In this document: positions 1-6,335 of the stretch, piece after piece
Layout of the letters: every line of letters starts with the position of its first letter
How positions within the stretch are numbered: the first letter of the stretch is position 1
DNA from: an uncultured Eubacteriales bacterium
GTDB lineage: Bacteria > Bacillota > Clostridia > Oscillospirales > Oscillospiraceae
Length of the DNA: 15,921 nucleotides
Direction of reading: 5' to 3'
Assembly (NCBI GenBank): GCA_900544405.1
Contig: UQVA01000034.1
Location: 1-15,921 of the forward strand
Notes under the pieces: generated by a model
Databases searched by the model: none
What the model saw: the letters and a program-made list of their open reading frames with translations, nothing else
What the model was told of the DNA's origin: nothing
Made by a program: the position numbers and the translations under genes

Positions 1-6
1 ACAAAA

Positions 7-54
7 CACCCCACTTGTTAGATAGTATATCATACTTGTCTAACAAATGGGGTG
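7..54 (-). terminator. Long hairpin 3' of the GNAT gene, probable terminator
   Basis: The arms at 7-22 and 39-54 are inverted repeats of 16 bases with one C/T difference, and the inner part (AGTAT / ATACT) can extend the pairing. On the minus strand the stem is followed by TTTTGT, which fits a Rho-independent terminator for the acetyltransferase that ends at 82. The long stem and AT-rich centre could instead be an operator for a gene left of the window. Confidence 0.6.
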
Positions 55-81
55 CAGTTCATTCTCATCGGTACGGGATTT

Positions 82-585
82 TTATCGGTCCTCCGCCAGG
101 AGGCCGTACAGGTACAGGTCTGCCCAGGTACCGGACCGGTCTTTGACCTGGCTTCGCCGGATGCCCTCCGGCTTCATACCCAGCTTTTTCATCAGGCCCA
201 CCGATCTTCCTCCGTCGATGGTCTCGGCAAATATTTTGTGGGCGTTTTGTTGGTTGAAGGCATGGTCCACGACCGCTTTGCAGGCTTCCAGAGCGTATCC
301 CTTTCCCCAGCAGGTCCGGTTGAAAAACCAGCCCATTTCGTAGACACCCTCGTCAAGTTCGTGGAACAAAATGTAGCCGATGACCCGGCCGGTGGCTTTC
401 AGGACGGCGGCCACTGCGCCCTTTTTCTCCACGCAGAACTGCCGCAAAAATTCGGCTGTTCGCTCCCGGGTATAAGTCGGTTCGCTATAAGCCATGGTCT
501 CCTCGTCGCCGAGAATGGCCTGCAAATCCTCCAGGTCGTCCATAGCAAAATCCCGGACGGTCATCCGCTCAGTCTCCAGATACAT
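82..585 (-). CDS. GNAT family N-acetyltransferase (RimJ/RimL type)
   Basis: This 167-residue protein has the layout of the RimJ/RimL-like GNAT family, which transfers acetyl from acetyl-CoA to an amino group, often a protein N-terminus or a small amine or antibiotic. The start MYLETERMTVRDF is the usual LxTERLxLR opening. The acetyl-CoA loop lies at about residues 92-101 (CWGKGYALEA), and the C-terminal part (GLMKKLGMKPEG, about 130-141) is the typical end of the fold. The length is normal. The ATG at 585 follows a GGGGGGAG ribosome binding site. A consensus promoter sits directly upstream and a hairpin follows the stop, so it is probably monocistronic. The substrate cannot be told from sequence. 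Confidence 0.9.
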   Translation of the reverse strand: MYLETERMTVRDFAMDDLEDLQAILGDEETMAYSEPTYTRERTAEFLRQFCVEKKGAVAAVLKATGRVIGYILFHELDEGVYEMGWFFNRTCWGKGYALEACKAVVDHAFNQQNAHKIFAETIDGGRSVGLMKKLGMKPEGIRRSQVKDRSGTWADLYLYGLLAEDR

Positions 586-609
586 CCTGCACTCCCCCCT
601 TTTGGGTCC

Positions 610-638
610 ATTATAGGGGCGAAAGTGGGGAAAGTCAA
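610..638 (-). promoter_or_regulatory. Promoter of the GNAT gene
   Basis: On the minus strand TTGACT (633-638) and TATAAT (610-615) are separated by 17 bases, a near-perfect sigma-A promoter about 25 bases from the acetyltransferase start. Confidence 0.8.
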
Positions 639-648
639 TGGCAGTGCG

Positions 649-693
649 AAAAAAGCGCTATCCGGCCGGGAATCGGTCAGATAGCGCTTTTTC
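649..693 (-). terminator. Terminator after the PLP-enzyme remnant
   Basis: A stem of about 13 base pairs (AAAAAGCGCTATC at 650-662 with GATAGCGCTTTTT at 680-692) encloses a 17-base loop. T-runs lie on the 3' side on both strands, so it can work in both directions. It begins one base after the stop codon of the minus-strand gene ending at 694. Confidence 0.85.
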
Positions 694-1191
694 TTATACC
701 GTCTCCAGGTCGGTTTTTGTCATGGCCTGTTTCAGATCGGCAATGATGTCCTCTTTGTCCTCGATTCCCACGGAGAAACGGAAGAAGCCGTTATGGAACT
801 CCGGCGGGTAGAGGTACTGGCGCTCGTCGTTCTCCCCCAGGGACACAGCGGAGGGGATGACCTTCAAATGGCTGACGAACCGGTTATGGGTATCGTGGTC
901 GGCGTTCAGGCCGAAGGACAGGACCCCGCCGATGGTGGCGTAGGAAACCTCCTGCGCCCCGTCGGGAGCATCCAGTGGGATGGAAAGGGCTTTGAAATCA
1001 TCGGCACGCTCCACCTCCTCGAAGGGGTTGGCCCCGGCGCTGGACCAGTTCATATCCGTGGGGTCGTAGGGCAGCGCATAGCTGTTGGCCATGGTGATGG
1101 GGCGCTTGATGGCGCCGCTGTCCTTGTCTACGTCGTTGCCGACATGAACGGCACGGGTGGCAAAGCCCAATGCCCCTTCTTTTTCTTCCAT
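694..1191 (-). pseudogene. Cys/Met-metabolism PLP enzyme with large internal deletion
   Basis: The first 52 residues (GFATRAVHVGND, PITMANSYALPYDP, NWSSA) match the N-terminus of cystathionine gamma-synthase / O-acetylhomoserine sulfhydrylase-type enzymes. The last 85 or so (SYATIGGVLSFGL, VIPSAVSLGE, FFRFSVGIEDKEDIIADL) match the C-terminal domain. Family members are about 380-430 residues; this one is 165. The whole central part of the PLP domain, with the cofactor-binding lysine and the phosphate-binding loop, is absent, so it cannot be a working transsulfuration enzyme. The frame is intact across the junction near residue 53-56. The ATG at 1191 is preferred to an upstream one because of the GGAAGGA site 6 bases before it. 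It keeps a promoter and a terminator. Confidence 0.85.
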
Positions 1192-1248
1192 ATAGGTCCT
1201 TCCGCTCTCTATAAATTCCACCAACATAGTAGTATGGTAGGTAGCCGT

Positions 1249-1277
1249 ATGGTACCATATTTTTCCGGGGATGTCAA
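1249..1277 (-). promoter_or_regulatory. Promoter with repeated TACCATAC motif
   Basis: On the minus strand TTGACA (1272-1277) lies 17 bases from TACCAT (1249-1254), giving a leader of about 50 bases to the ATG at 1191. The octamer TACCATAC covers the -10 and occurs again 15 bases further downstream. This spacing could be an operator, but no regulator can be named from it. Confidence 0.6.
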
Positions 1278-1323
1278 CGGAAAAATGCGCCTTGCGATTG
1301 CTTCCGGCATTTGGCATCATACG

Positions 1324-1470
1324 CTACAATCCTGCCGGAAAATGGTAGGTCATTTCTCTTGTGCTGATGCCCAGTTCATCTGCAGTATCCCGCAGAGAGG
1401 CCGCACCGTACTCCCACACGTTGAGCAGCCGCCCAACGGTACTCAAAACACCCTTCCGACGTTTCTGCAT
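1324..1470 (-). CDS. Possible 48-residue helix-turn-helix-like micro-protein
   Basis: I do not recognise this one. An ATG at 1470 preceded by AAAGGAGGAAA opens a 48-codon frame that begins MQKRRKGVLS and ends YHFPAGL. Residues 23-43 (AASLRDTADELGISTREMTYH) look like a helix-turn-helix: a first helix with conserved alanine, a turn at LGIS, then a second helix. The basic N-terminus is compatible with DNA binding. It could be a real small regulator or the N-terminal remnant of a larger one. No clear promoter is visible. It lies between the promoters of the PLP remnant and of the plus-strand gene at 1623. Confidence 0.4.
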   Translation of the reverse strand: MQKRRKGVLSTVGRLLNVWEYGAASLRDTADELGISTREMTYHFPAGL

Positions 1471-1495
1471 TCTATCACGTTTCCTCCTTTTGCCA

Positions 1496-1525
1496 TTGAC
1501 ATTTTTCGCCCAGCCGTGCTAAAAT
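1496..1525 (+). promoter_or_regulatory. Promoter of the 74-residue gene
   Basis: TTGACA (1496-1501) and TAAAAT (1520-1525) are spaced by 18 bases on the plus strand, about 100 bases upstream of the ATG at 1623. The leader is moderately long, with no obvious structure. Confidence 0.65.
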
Positions 1526-1622
1526 ACCAATGCAGGACGGCCATATGAAACCAAAAGGGCCGCAAAATCTGCAGAGGTCCAAAGTCGATTCCCTTTGAAA
1601 TTTTACGCAAGGAGTGTCTTTT

Positions 1623-1847
1623 ATGAAAGAGTATGAAATTCTGGTAGAACGCATCAATCCCTGCGGCGGCGATGCCCATGCGCAGAAAGATTTCATCGAT
1701 GCGGAATGCGAAAGTCCCGAAGCCTATGTCAAAGAAAATGCGCCGTATCCGGTGATGGATTCTTTGCGGACCCCTGAAGGAGATACGCTGGTCATCACTG
1801 GCGACGGCAAGGGCAGCATGGTCCGCTACACGTTCACCGAGGTTTGA
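1623..1847 (+). CDS. Small acidic protein of unknown function
   Basis: This is a 74-residue cytosolic protein with no signal peptide or membrane segment. It is rich in Asp and Glu, with a central FIDAECESPEAYVKEN region and a C-terminal strand-rich end (TLVITGDGKGSMVRYTFTEV). I cannot assign a family; the composition suggests a small alpha/beta fold. The ATG at 1623 is chosen because AAGGAG at 1609-1614 sits 8 bases before it; an in-frame GTG at 1614 overlaps that site and is unlikely. It has its own promoter and a strong terminator, so it is a single-gene unit. Confidence 0.7.
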   Translation: MKEYEILVERINPCGGDAHAQKDFIDAECESPEAYVKENAPYPVMDSLRTPEGDTLVITGDGKGSMVRYTFTEV

Positions 1848-1877
1848 GCAGATCATCGGTCCAATATCTGAAAGCAT

Positions 1878-1917
1878 CCGGGGCGGGCATCCTGAGATAC
1901 CCGCCCCGGTCGTTTTT
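1878..1917 (+). terminator. Rho-independent terminator
   Basis: CCGGGGCGGG (1878-1887) pairs perfectly with CCCGCCCCGG (1900-1909) and is followed by TCGTTTTT. It ends the transcript of the 74-residue gene and separates it from the convergent lipoprotein remnant. Confidence 0.9.
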
Positions 1918-1930
1918 ACTGAAAAATTCT

Positions 1931-2232
1931 TCACCAAAAGGCCTTGGACAAAGCGGTATCGGCAGCGAAGTTGGGGAGGTTATAGAGGGTCAGGACTTGG
2001 GTAATGCCGTTTTCTTCGATATAGTCGGTGACGGAACCCTGGAAGAAGCGCAGGTCGATCAAATGGGCCTCGGCGTAGTCGTCCACCACGAACCGGGCAA
2101 AGCAGTTGGCGTAGGAATCTCGGCGGGGGTGGCGGTGACGGTGGTGTTGTTGGCGTTCTTTTTGTCCGTGCCGCAGGCGGTCAGGCCCAACAGCAGCACC
2201 AGGGACAGGAACAGGCTTACGATTCGTTTCAT
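1931..2232 (-). pseudogene. Lipoprotein remnant, DHHW/SGNH-like, deleted and frameshifted
   Basis: The start at 2232 (AAGGAG site upstream) gives a clear lipoprotein signal, MKRIVSLFLSLVLLLGLTAC, with lipobox LTAC, followed by a Thr/Pro-rich linker. In this frame translation ends at 2059. From about 2130 a second frame becomes meaningful: DSYANCFARFVVDDY, AHLIDLRFF and DYIEENGITQVLTLYNL. These resemble the C-terminus of DHHW-type SGNH-like surface proteins, which are normally 300-400 residues. The simplest reading is that a deletion removed the core between the linker and the DSYANCF motif and left the remaining part in another frame. The family assignment comes from motif resemblance and is moderately sure; that the gene is broken is more certain. 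Confidence 0.75.
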
Positions 2233-2317
2233 GGGAAAAGCTCCTTTGAATTTTGTATTTCGGAAGGGTCCGGCGGGGGCCGTTTTCCCCTTCCATACAT
2301 ACAACGATTGAGGAGCC

Positions 2318-2360
2318 AAAAAAGTCGGGAGAAATCTAAAAAATTTCTCCCGACTTTTTT
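2318..2360 (-). terminator. Perfect bidirectional terminator
   Basis: Eighteen bases (2318-2335) pair perfectly with 2343-2360 around a 7-base loop. The stem starts with AAAAAA and ends with TTTTTT, so it works on both strands. On the minus strand it ends the small membrane protein transcript that finishes at 2385. Confidence 0.92.
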
Positions 2361-2384
2361 GAAATTTTTCCTCTGGCGGAAACT

Positions 2385-2567
2385 TTACTTGTCGCCGCCG
2401 GTTTTCTGCTCCTTGATGGCCCGCAGCAGACACAGACCCATGGCCAGAACGGGCAGCAGAACACGCAGGCACAAAAAGCCCTGTGGGTCCCCAAATTGGA
2501 TATTGGCATCCAGCACCAGGCCCAAGGCCCAGGCAGCCAGCGTGGAAACGATCGCTGCAATGTACAT
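2385..2567 (-). CDS. Small two-helix membrane protein
   Basis: This is a 60-residue protein with two hydrophobic stretches, about residues 2-20 (YIAAIVSTLAAWALGLVL) and 32-49 (CLRVLLPVLAMGLCLLRA), and a charged tail KEQKTGGDK, so both ends may face the same side of the membrane. No family is recognised. The ATG at 2567 follows CCGGAGGAAATAAG. Its own promoter lies just upstream and a perfect terminator downstream, which supports a genuine small gene. Confidence 0.75.
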   Translation of the reverse strand: MYIAAIVSTLAAWALGLVLDANIQFGDPQGFLCLRVLLPVLAMGLCLLRAIKEQKTGGDK

Positions 2568-2620
2568 CTTATTTCCTCCGGTTTCTCATTCTAATTCATG
2601 TTTTCAGGCTTTCCATGGAC

Positions 2621-2649
2621 ATTATACAGGAACACCGGACAAAAGGCAA
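2621..2649 (-). promoter_or_regulatory. Promoter of the small membrane protein
   Basis: On the minus strand TTGCCT (2644-2649) and TATAAT (2621-2626) are separated by 17 bases, about 55 bases upstream of the start at 2567. Confidence 0.75.
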
Positions 2650-2669
2650 GCCTTTCCGGCCATATTCCG

Positions 2670-2957
2670 TCATTTTTTCAGGGCTTCGTAGGCGGCCAGG
2701 ACCTGGTTTCTGCCCGCCCCGTCGGTGCCGTAGAGGCAGTAATTTATTGTTCCGTCGGTCCAGGTGATTTTCTGATAAACAGCCGTATCCGTGTCTACAC
2801 TTACCAGGACGGCGTTGGTTGCGGCATCCACGGTCTCGGTGTCACTTTCCTGTCCGTACAGCCCGGAAAAGTCCCCCATCTGGGCAGTGGCACGGGCCAG
2901 ATAGCTTTTTCCGTCCAGGGTGAAGCGCACATCTACAACCGCCAACCGTACACCCTC
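2670..2957 (-). pseudogene. 5'-truncated fragment, DUF4367-like C-terminus
   Basis: The frame ending at 2670 has no ATG start. The first possible start is a TTG at 2945 with no convincing ribosome binding site, and four codons upstream is a TGA that lies inside a palindromic repeat. The peptide (VRFTLDGKSYLARATAQMGD, DFSGLY, a strand-rich middle, and WTDGTINYCLYGTD near the end) resembles the C-terminal beta-rich domain of DUF4367-type secreted or membrane-anchored proteins, but this link is tentative. I read it as the C-terminal third of a larger envelope protein whose front was lost where the repeat now sits. Confidence 0.55.
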
Positions 2958-2990
2958 TCAGTCACGGCGTTGCCGTGACTGCGCAGCAGA
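2952..2990. repeat. Partial copy of the palindromic intergenic repeat
   Basis: CTCAGTCACGGC and GCCGTGACTG form a perfect 10-base stem (2959-2968 with 2972-2981) around GTT. The CTCAGTC lead and the variable-stem design match the copies at 7.9-8.2 kb; the second hairpin is not clearly present. It marks the broken 5' edge of the DUF4367-like fragment. Confidence 0.6.
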
Positions 2991-3031
2991 GGTAGGACTG
3001 CCGCCGGAGGAACCCGCACAAGCAAACGTTT

Positions 3032-3060
3032 GCCCCGGCGGGGGGATTTTCCGCCGGGGC
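3032..3060. terminator. GC-rich hairpin after the GH13 gene
   Basis: GCCCCGGCGG (3032-3041) pairs with CCGCCGGGGC (3051-3060). It lies 16 bases after the stop of the minus-strand glucosidase. The T-run is weak on both strands, so termination is inferred from position. Confidence 0.55.
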
Positions 3061-3076
3061 TTTCCGATTTCTATAT

Positions 3077-4669
3077 TTACAGGGCAAACAGAGCCATTTC
3101 GTAAGGCTCGTAATGGGTATCGGTCTTTTCTGCGTGGCCGTAATTGGACAGCAGGACGGCCCCCGAGGCACCGGGCAGGGCAATGGTCCCGGCTTTTTCA
3201 AAATTGCAGACCAGCAGCAGCCGCTCCGCCCCCTCCCGGCGCTCGTAAGCGCAATAGGAGTCCCCCGGTTGGGAAATTGCCCGGAAGGAGCCGGTGGTCA
3301 GGGCCGGGCGGGTCTTGCGCAGGTGCAGCAGGTCCCGGTAGAACCGCCACACGGACTGCTTCGAGGCCTGGTCCGCCTGCAAATTCAGGGTCGCATGGGC
3401 GCTGTGCAGGGGAATCCATGGCTTGCCGGTGGTGAAGCCACCCTGGGCGCTGCCGTCCCAGCACATGGGGCGGCGGTTGTTGTCCCGGCTGCCGAAGTTG
3501 ATCTTTTCCAGGGCTTCTTCCTGGGAATATTCCTCCAGCAGTTCCGTATATTGATTCTTACTTTCCACGTCGTTAAAATCGTCAATGGAATCGTAATGAG
3601 GGTTGACCATGCCCATCTCCTGGCCCTGGTAGAGGAAGCAAACGCCCCGCATCAGGTAGACCATGGCGGCGATGGCCGTGGCCGAGGCATAGCGCAGGGG
3701 GCCGGTGTCACCCACCCGCTCCAGCAGCCAGCAGTTGTCGTGATTGTCCGTAAAGAGGGAATAGAGCAGGTCGTTTTCCTGCATCTTCTCCTCCCAGCCC
3801 CGCAGAATATCCCAAAGAGCCGCCATGGAACCGGGGCGACGGGTGAATTTATCCTCCCGGCCCACATTCAGGTGGTCAAACTGGAACAAAGTGGAAAGCT
3901 CCCCCCGTTCCGGGGCGCAGTGCCGCCGGACCTCGGCAATGTCGCCGGCCCAGCACTCCCCTACCGTGAACAGCTTGCGGGTGCTGTCCCGGTCAAAAAG
4001 GTCCCGGATGTATTCGTGGAGCCTGGGTCCGAAACAATTCCGGTCCCCGGGGAAGTCCTTGGAAATCTGGTCGATCACGTCGATGCGGAAGCCGTCGGCT
4101 CCCAAATCCACCCAGAAATCCACCACTTCCTGCATTTCCCGGACCACGGCGGGGTTTTCCCAGTTCAGGTCCGCCTGGCCCACGGCGTAGGAGTGGAGGT
4201 AATACTGCTGCCGGGCCGGGTCAAACTGCCAGGCGGAGCCGCCGAAGCAGCTTTTCCAGTCGTTGGGCGGGCAGTCGAACCAGTAATAATAGTCGCTGTA
4301 TGGGTTATCCCTGCTTTTCCGGGATTCCCGGAACCAGCGGTGCTGAGTGGACGTGTGGTTGGGCACCAGGTCCAAAATCAGCTTCATGTCCCGGCGGTGC
4401 AGCTCGGAAATGAGCGCTTTCATGTCCGCCATAGTGCCAAACTCGTCCATAATGTCCCGGTAGTCGGCGATGTCGTAGCCGTTGTCCTCGTTGGGGCTCT
4501 TGTAGCAGGGGCAGAGCCATACGGCGTTGATGCCAAGGTCCTTCAGGTAGTCCAGCCGGGAGAGAATGCCCTGCAGGTCCCCGATGCCGTCACCGTTGCT
4601 GTCCTGAAAGCTCCGGGGGTAGATCTGGTAGATGGTCCAGCCGAGAAAATCCCGATATTTTTCCGTCAT
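3077..4669 (-). CDS. GH13 alpha-glucosidase (oligo-1,6-glucosidase-like)
   Basis: This 530-residue cytosolic enzyme of glycoside hydrolase family 13 most likely releases glucose from alpha-1,4 or alpha-1,6 linked oligosaccharides after import. No signal peptide is present. The opening WTIYQIYPRSFQDSNGDGIGDL (11-32) is diagnostic of the oligo-1,6-glucosidase/trehalulose-type subgroup, including the NGDGIGD calcium site. The catalytic regions are DLVPNH (100-105), GFRIDVID with nucleophile Asp197, GECW with acid/base Glu238, and NHD with Asp311. A C-terminal beta domain follows (from about 450). The length is normal and the frame intact. TDNHDNCW replaces the more usual NNHDQPR, so the substrate may differ. 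The ATG at 4669 has GAGGAA upstream. It is monocistronic, divergent from the apbE operon; no transporter or regulator is adjacent. Confidence 0.93.
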   Translation of the reverse strand: MTEKYRDFLGWTIYQIYPRSFQDSNGDGIGDLQGILSRLDYLKDLGINAVWLCPCYKSPNEDNGYDIADYRDIMDEFGTMADMKALISELHRRDMKLILDLVPNHTSTQHRWFRESRKSRDNPYSDYYYWFDCPPNDWKSCFGGSAWQFDPARQQYYLHSYAVGQADLNWENPAVVREMQEVVDFWVDLGADGFRIDVIDQISKDFPGDRNCFGPRLHEYIRDLFDRDSTRKLFTVGECWAGDIAEVRRHCAPERGELSTLFQFDHLNVGREDKFTRRPGSMAALWDILRGWEEKMQENDLLYSLFTDNHDNCWLLERVGDTGPLRYASATAIAAMVYLMRGVCFLYQGQEMGMVNPHYDSIDDFNDVESKNQYTELLEEYSQEEALEKINFGSRDNNRRPMCWDGSAQGGFTTGKPWIPLHSAHATLNLQADQASKQSVWRFYRDLLHLRKTRPALTTGSFRAISQPGDSYCAYERREGAERLLLVCNFEKAGTIALPGASGAVLLSNYGHAEKTDTHYEPYEMALFAL

Positions 4670-4712
4670 GTCCGTTCCTCATTTCTCCCGGACGGGCCGG
4701 GGCGTTTTCTCT

Positions 4713-4740
4713 ATTATAAACAAGCCCCGGAAATTTGCAA
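4713..4740 (-). promoter_or_regulatory. Promoter of the GH13 gene
   Basis: On the minus strand TTGCAA (4735-4740) and TATAAT (4713-4718) are 16 bases apart, about 45 bases before the glucosidase start. No catabolite-response element is obvious around it. Confidence 0.75.
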
Positions 4741-4843
4741 GCGGTTCCGGCCAAAAAAGTTACCCTTTTCCAGTCAGAATACCACAAATCAAGATTTTTG
4801 ACAAAGAAATGCGGAGATATGCCATTACGATAAAACATTCCCC

Positions 4844-4872
4844 TTGACTTTCCGGCGCAAAACTGGTAAGCT
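4844..4872 (+). promoter_or_regulatory. Promoter of the apbE operon
   Basis: TTGACT (4844-4849) and TAAGCT (4867-4872) are spaced by 17 bases, with the GGAGG site at 4886-4890 and the ATG at 4899 following closely. The leader is very short. Confidence 0.65.
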
Positions 4873-4898
4873 GACAGAAAATGAAGGAGGCGGTGGGC

Positions 4899-5930
4899 AT
4901 GAAGCGGGCATTGGCGGCGCTGCTGAGCCTATGGACGGCGCTGGTGATTCTGAGCGGCTGCGCCAGTCAGGGCGAGGAGCCGAAAACCACGGTCTACTAT
5001 ACCTATTTCGACACCGTTTCCTATATTTACAGCTACGCCCCGGACTCTCAGGCGGAATTTGAGGCCAACTGTGCGCTGGTTTCGGACATTCTGGAGGAAT
5101 ATCACCGGCTGTTCGACATTTATCACGAATATGAGGGTCTTGTAAATCTGGCCACCGTCAACGCCCATGCGGGCGGAGCAGGCCTGGCCGTGGACGAAAA
5201 GCTCGTCACATTTTTGCAGGAGGCCAAGGACTTGTATGGCCGGACGGACGGGAAAATGAACGTGATGCTGGGGTCCGTGCTGAAATTATGGCACGACTGC
5301 CGGGATGCGGCAGAAAAAGACCCGGAGGATGCCGCCATTCCGTCCCCTTCGGCCCTGCAGGCAGCGGCAGCGCATACGGACATCGACGATTTGGAAATCG
5401 ATGCGGCGAACAGCACCGTCCGCATTGCGGACCCGGAGGCATCGCTGGATGTGGGGGCCGTGGCCAAGGGCTACGCCGTCCAGCGGGCGGCAGAGGCCCT
5501 GAAAAGCGCCGGGGTCAGCGGCTATGTGCTGAACATCGGCGGCAACATCCGCTCCATTGGCACCAAGCCCGACGGCAGCGGCTGGACCACCGGGGTCCGG
5601 GACCCGGCAGACCCGGCCCAATTTGCGGCCAAAGTGCTGCTTTCCGACGGGTCCTGCGTGACCTCCGGCAGCTACGAGCGGTATTTCACCGTGGACGGGG
5701 TGCGCTACCACCACATCATCGACCCGGCCACCCAAATGCCCGCCGGATATTTCTCCTCGGTAACGGTTCTGACCGAGGACAGCGCTCTGGCGGATGCACT
5801 CTCTACGGCGCTGTTCTGTATGCCCTATGAGGACGGCCTGGCGCTGGTGGAAAAAATCGGCGGTGTGGAAGTCCTGTGGATCACCGCAGACGGGACCCAA
5901 TACAGGACGGACGGTCTGCCGCTCCTGTGA
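4899..5930 (+). CDS. apbE: FAD:protein FMN transferase (lipoprotein)
   Basis: ApbE/FmnB enzymes sit on the outer face of the membrane and attach FMN from FAD to a Thr or Ser of extracytosolic redox proteins such as RnfG, RnfD or PplA. The 343-residue protein has a lipoprotein signal with lipobox LSGC (Cys21). ApbE motifs appear in order: FDTVSYIY (37-44), DVGAVAKGYA (184-193), the GGN of LNIGGNIRSIG (214-216), SGSYERYF (256-263), HHIIDP (271-276), and Asp299 and Thr303, the likely magnesium ligands in the ADALSTALF segment. The length is typical. An ATG at 4881 overlaps the ribosome binding site, so 4899 is used. It is the first gene of a three-gene operon whose partners strongly suggest a flavin-based electron transfer role. 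No flavinylation target is encoded in the window. Confidence 0.93.
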   Translation: MKRALAALLSLWTALVILSGCASQGEEPKTTVYYTYFDTVSYIYSYAPDSQAEFEANCALVSDILEEYHRLFDIYHEYEGLVNLATVNAHAGGAGLAVDEKLVTFLQEAKDLYGRTDGKMNVMLGSVLKLWHDCRDAAEKDPEDAAIPSPSALQAAAAHTDIDDLEIDAANSTVRIADPEASLDVGAVAKGYAVQRAAEALKSAGVSGYVLNIGGNIRSIGTKPDGSGWTTGVRDPADPAQFAAKVLLSDGSCVTSGSYERYFTVDGVRYHHIIDPATQMPAGYFSSVTVLTEDSALADALSTALFCMPYEDGLALVEKIGGVEVLWITADGTQYRTDGLPLL

Positions 5931-5959
5931 GAAATTTCGTGCAAAAAGAGGGAATTTCC

Positions 5960-6322
5960 TTGAAAAAGTCCGAAAAAAAGCGGGATATGCTGCTCATCGG
6001 CGGACTGCTCCTGGCGGCGTTTCTGGCCCTGGGGCTGAAATTCCTGCTGCGGCAGGAGGGCGCCGCCTTGGTGGTCCGGGTCAACGGCAGCGAGGTGGCC
6101 CGCTATGCCCTGACGGAAACGGGGGACTATCCCCTGAACGGTGGGACCAACGTACTGCACATCGAGAATGGCTCCGCCTGGCTGACGGACGCCGACTGCC
6201 CGGACAAACTCTGCGTGAAGCAGGGAAAAATCCAATACACCGGCCAGACCATTACCTGCCTGCCCAACCGGCTCACCGTAACGGTCATCGGGGCGGACGG
6301 CGGCGTGGACCTGGTCTCCTGA
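5960..6322 (+). CDS. NusG domain II membrane-anchored protein, EetA-like
   Basis: This 120-residue protein has an N-terminal basic stretch, one transmembrane helix at about 10-30 and an extracytosolic NusG-II domain. Its hallmark CPDKLCVKQGKI (80-91) followed by CLPNRL (100-105) is fully present, with Cys80, Cys85 and Cys100. In Listeria and lactobacilli the homologous protein (EetA) belongs to the flavin-based extracellular electron transfer locus; its biochemical role is not established. Translation probably starts at the TTG at 5960, with GAGGG 7 bases upstream; the first ATG in frame would lie inside the helix segment. The start lies 29 bases after the apbE stop, in the same transcript. 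Confidence 0.85.
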   Translation: MKKSEKKRDMLLIGGLLLAAFLALGLKFLLRQEGAALVVRVNGSEVARYALTETGDYPLNGGTNVLHIENGSAWLTDADCPDKLCVKQGKIQYTGQTITCLPNRLTVTVIGADGGVDLVS

Positions 6323-6335
6323 AAGGGTGGGTGCG

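Noticed and set aside
1192..1260. Riboswitch or T-box before the PLP-enzyme gene
   Set aside because: The leader from the inferred promoter is only about 50 bases, too short for a SAM riboswitch or a T-box, and shows no terminator/antiterminator pair.
3113..4801. 562-codon open frame on the plus strand opposite the GH13 gene
   Set aside because: It is complementary to a clear GH13 enzyme with all catalytic motifs; composition (Gly/Val/Pro/His) is typical of an antisense shadow.
5286..5900. 204-codon minus-strand frame inside apbE
   Set aside because: The plus strand encodes a full ApbE with conserved motifs; the antisense frame has no recognisable features.
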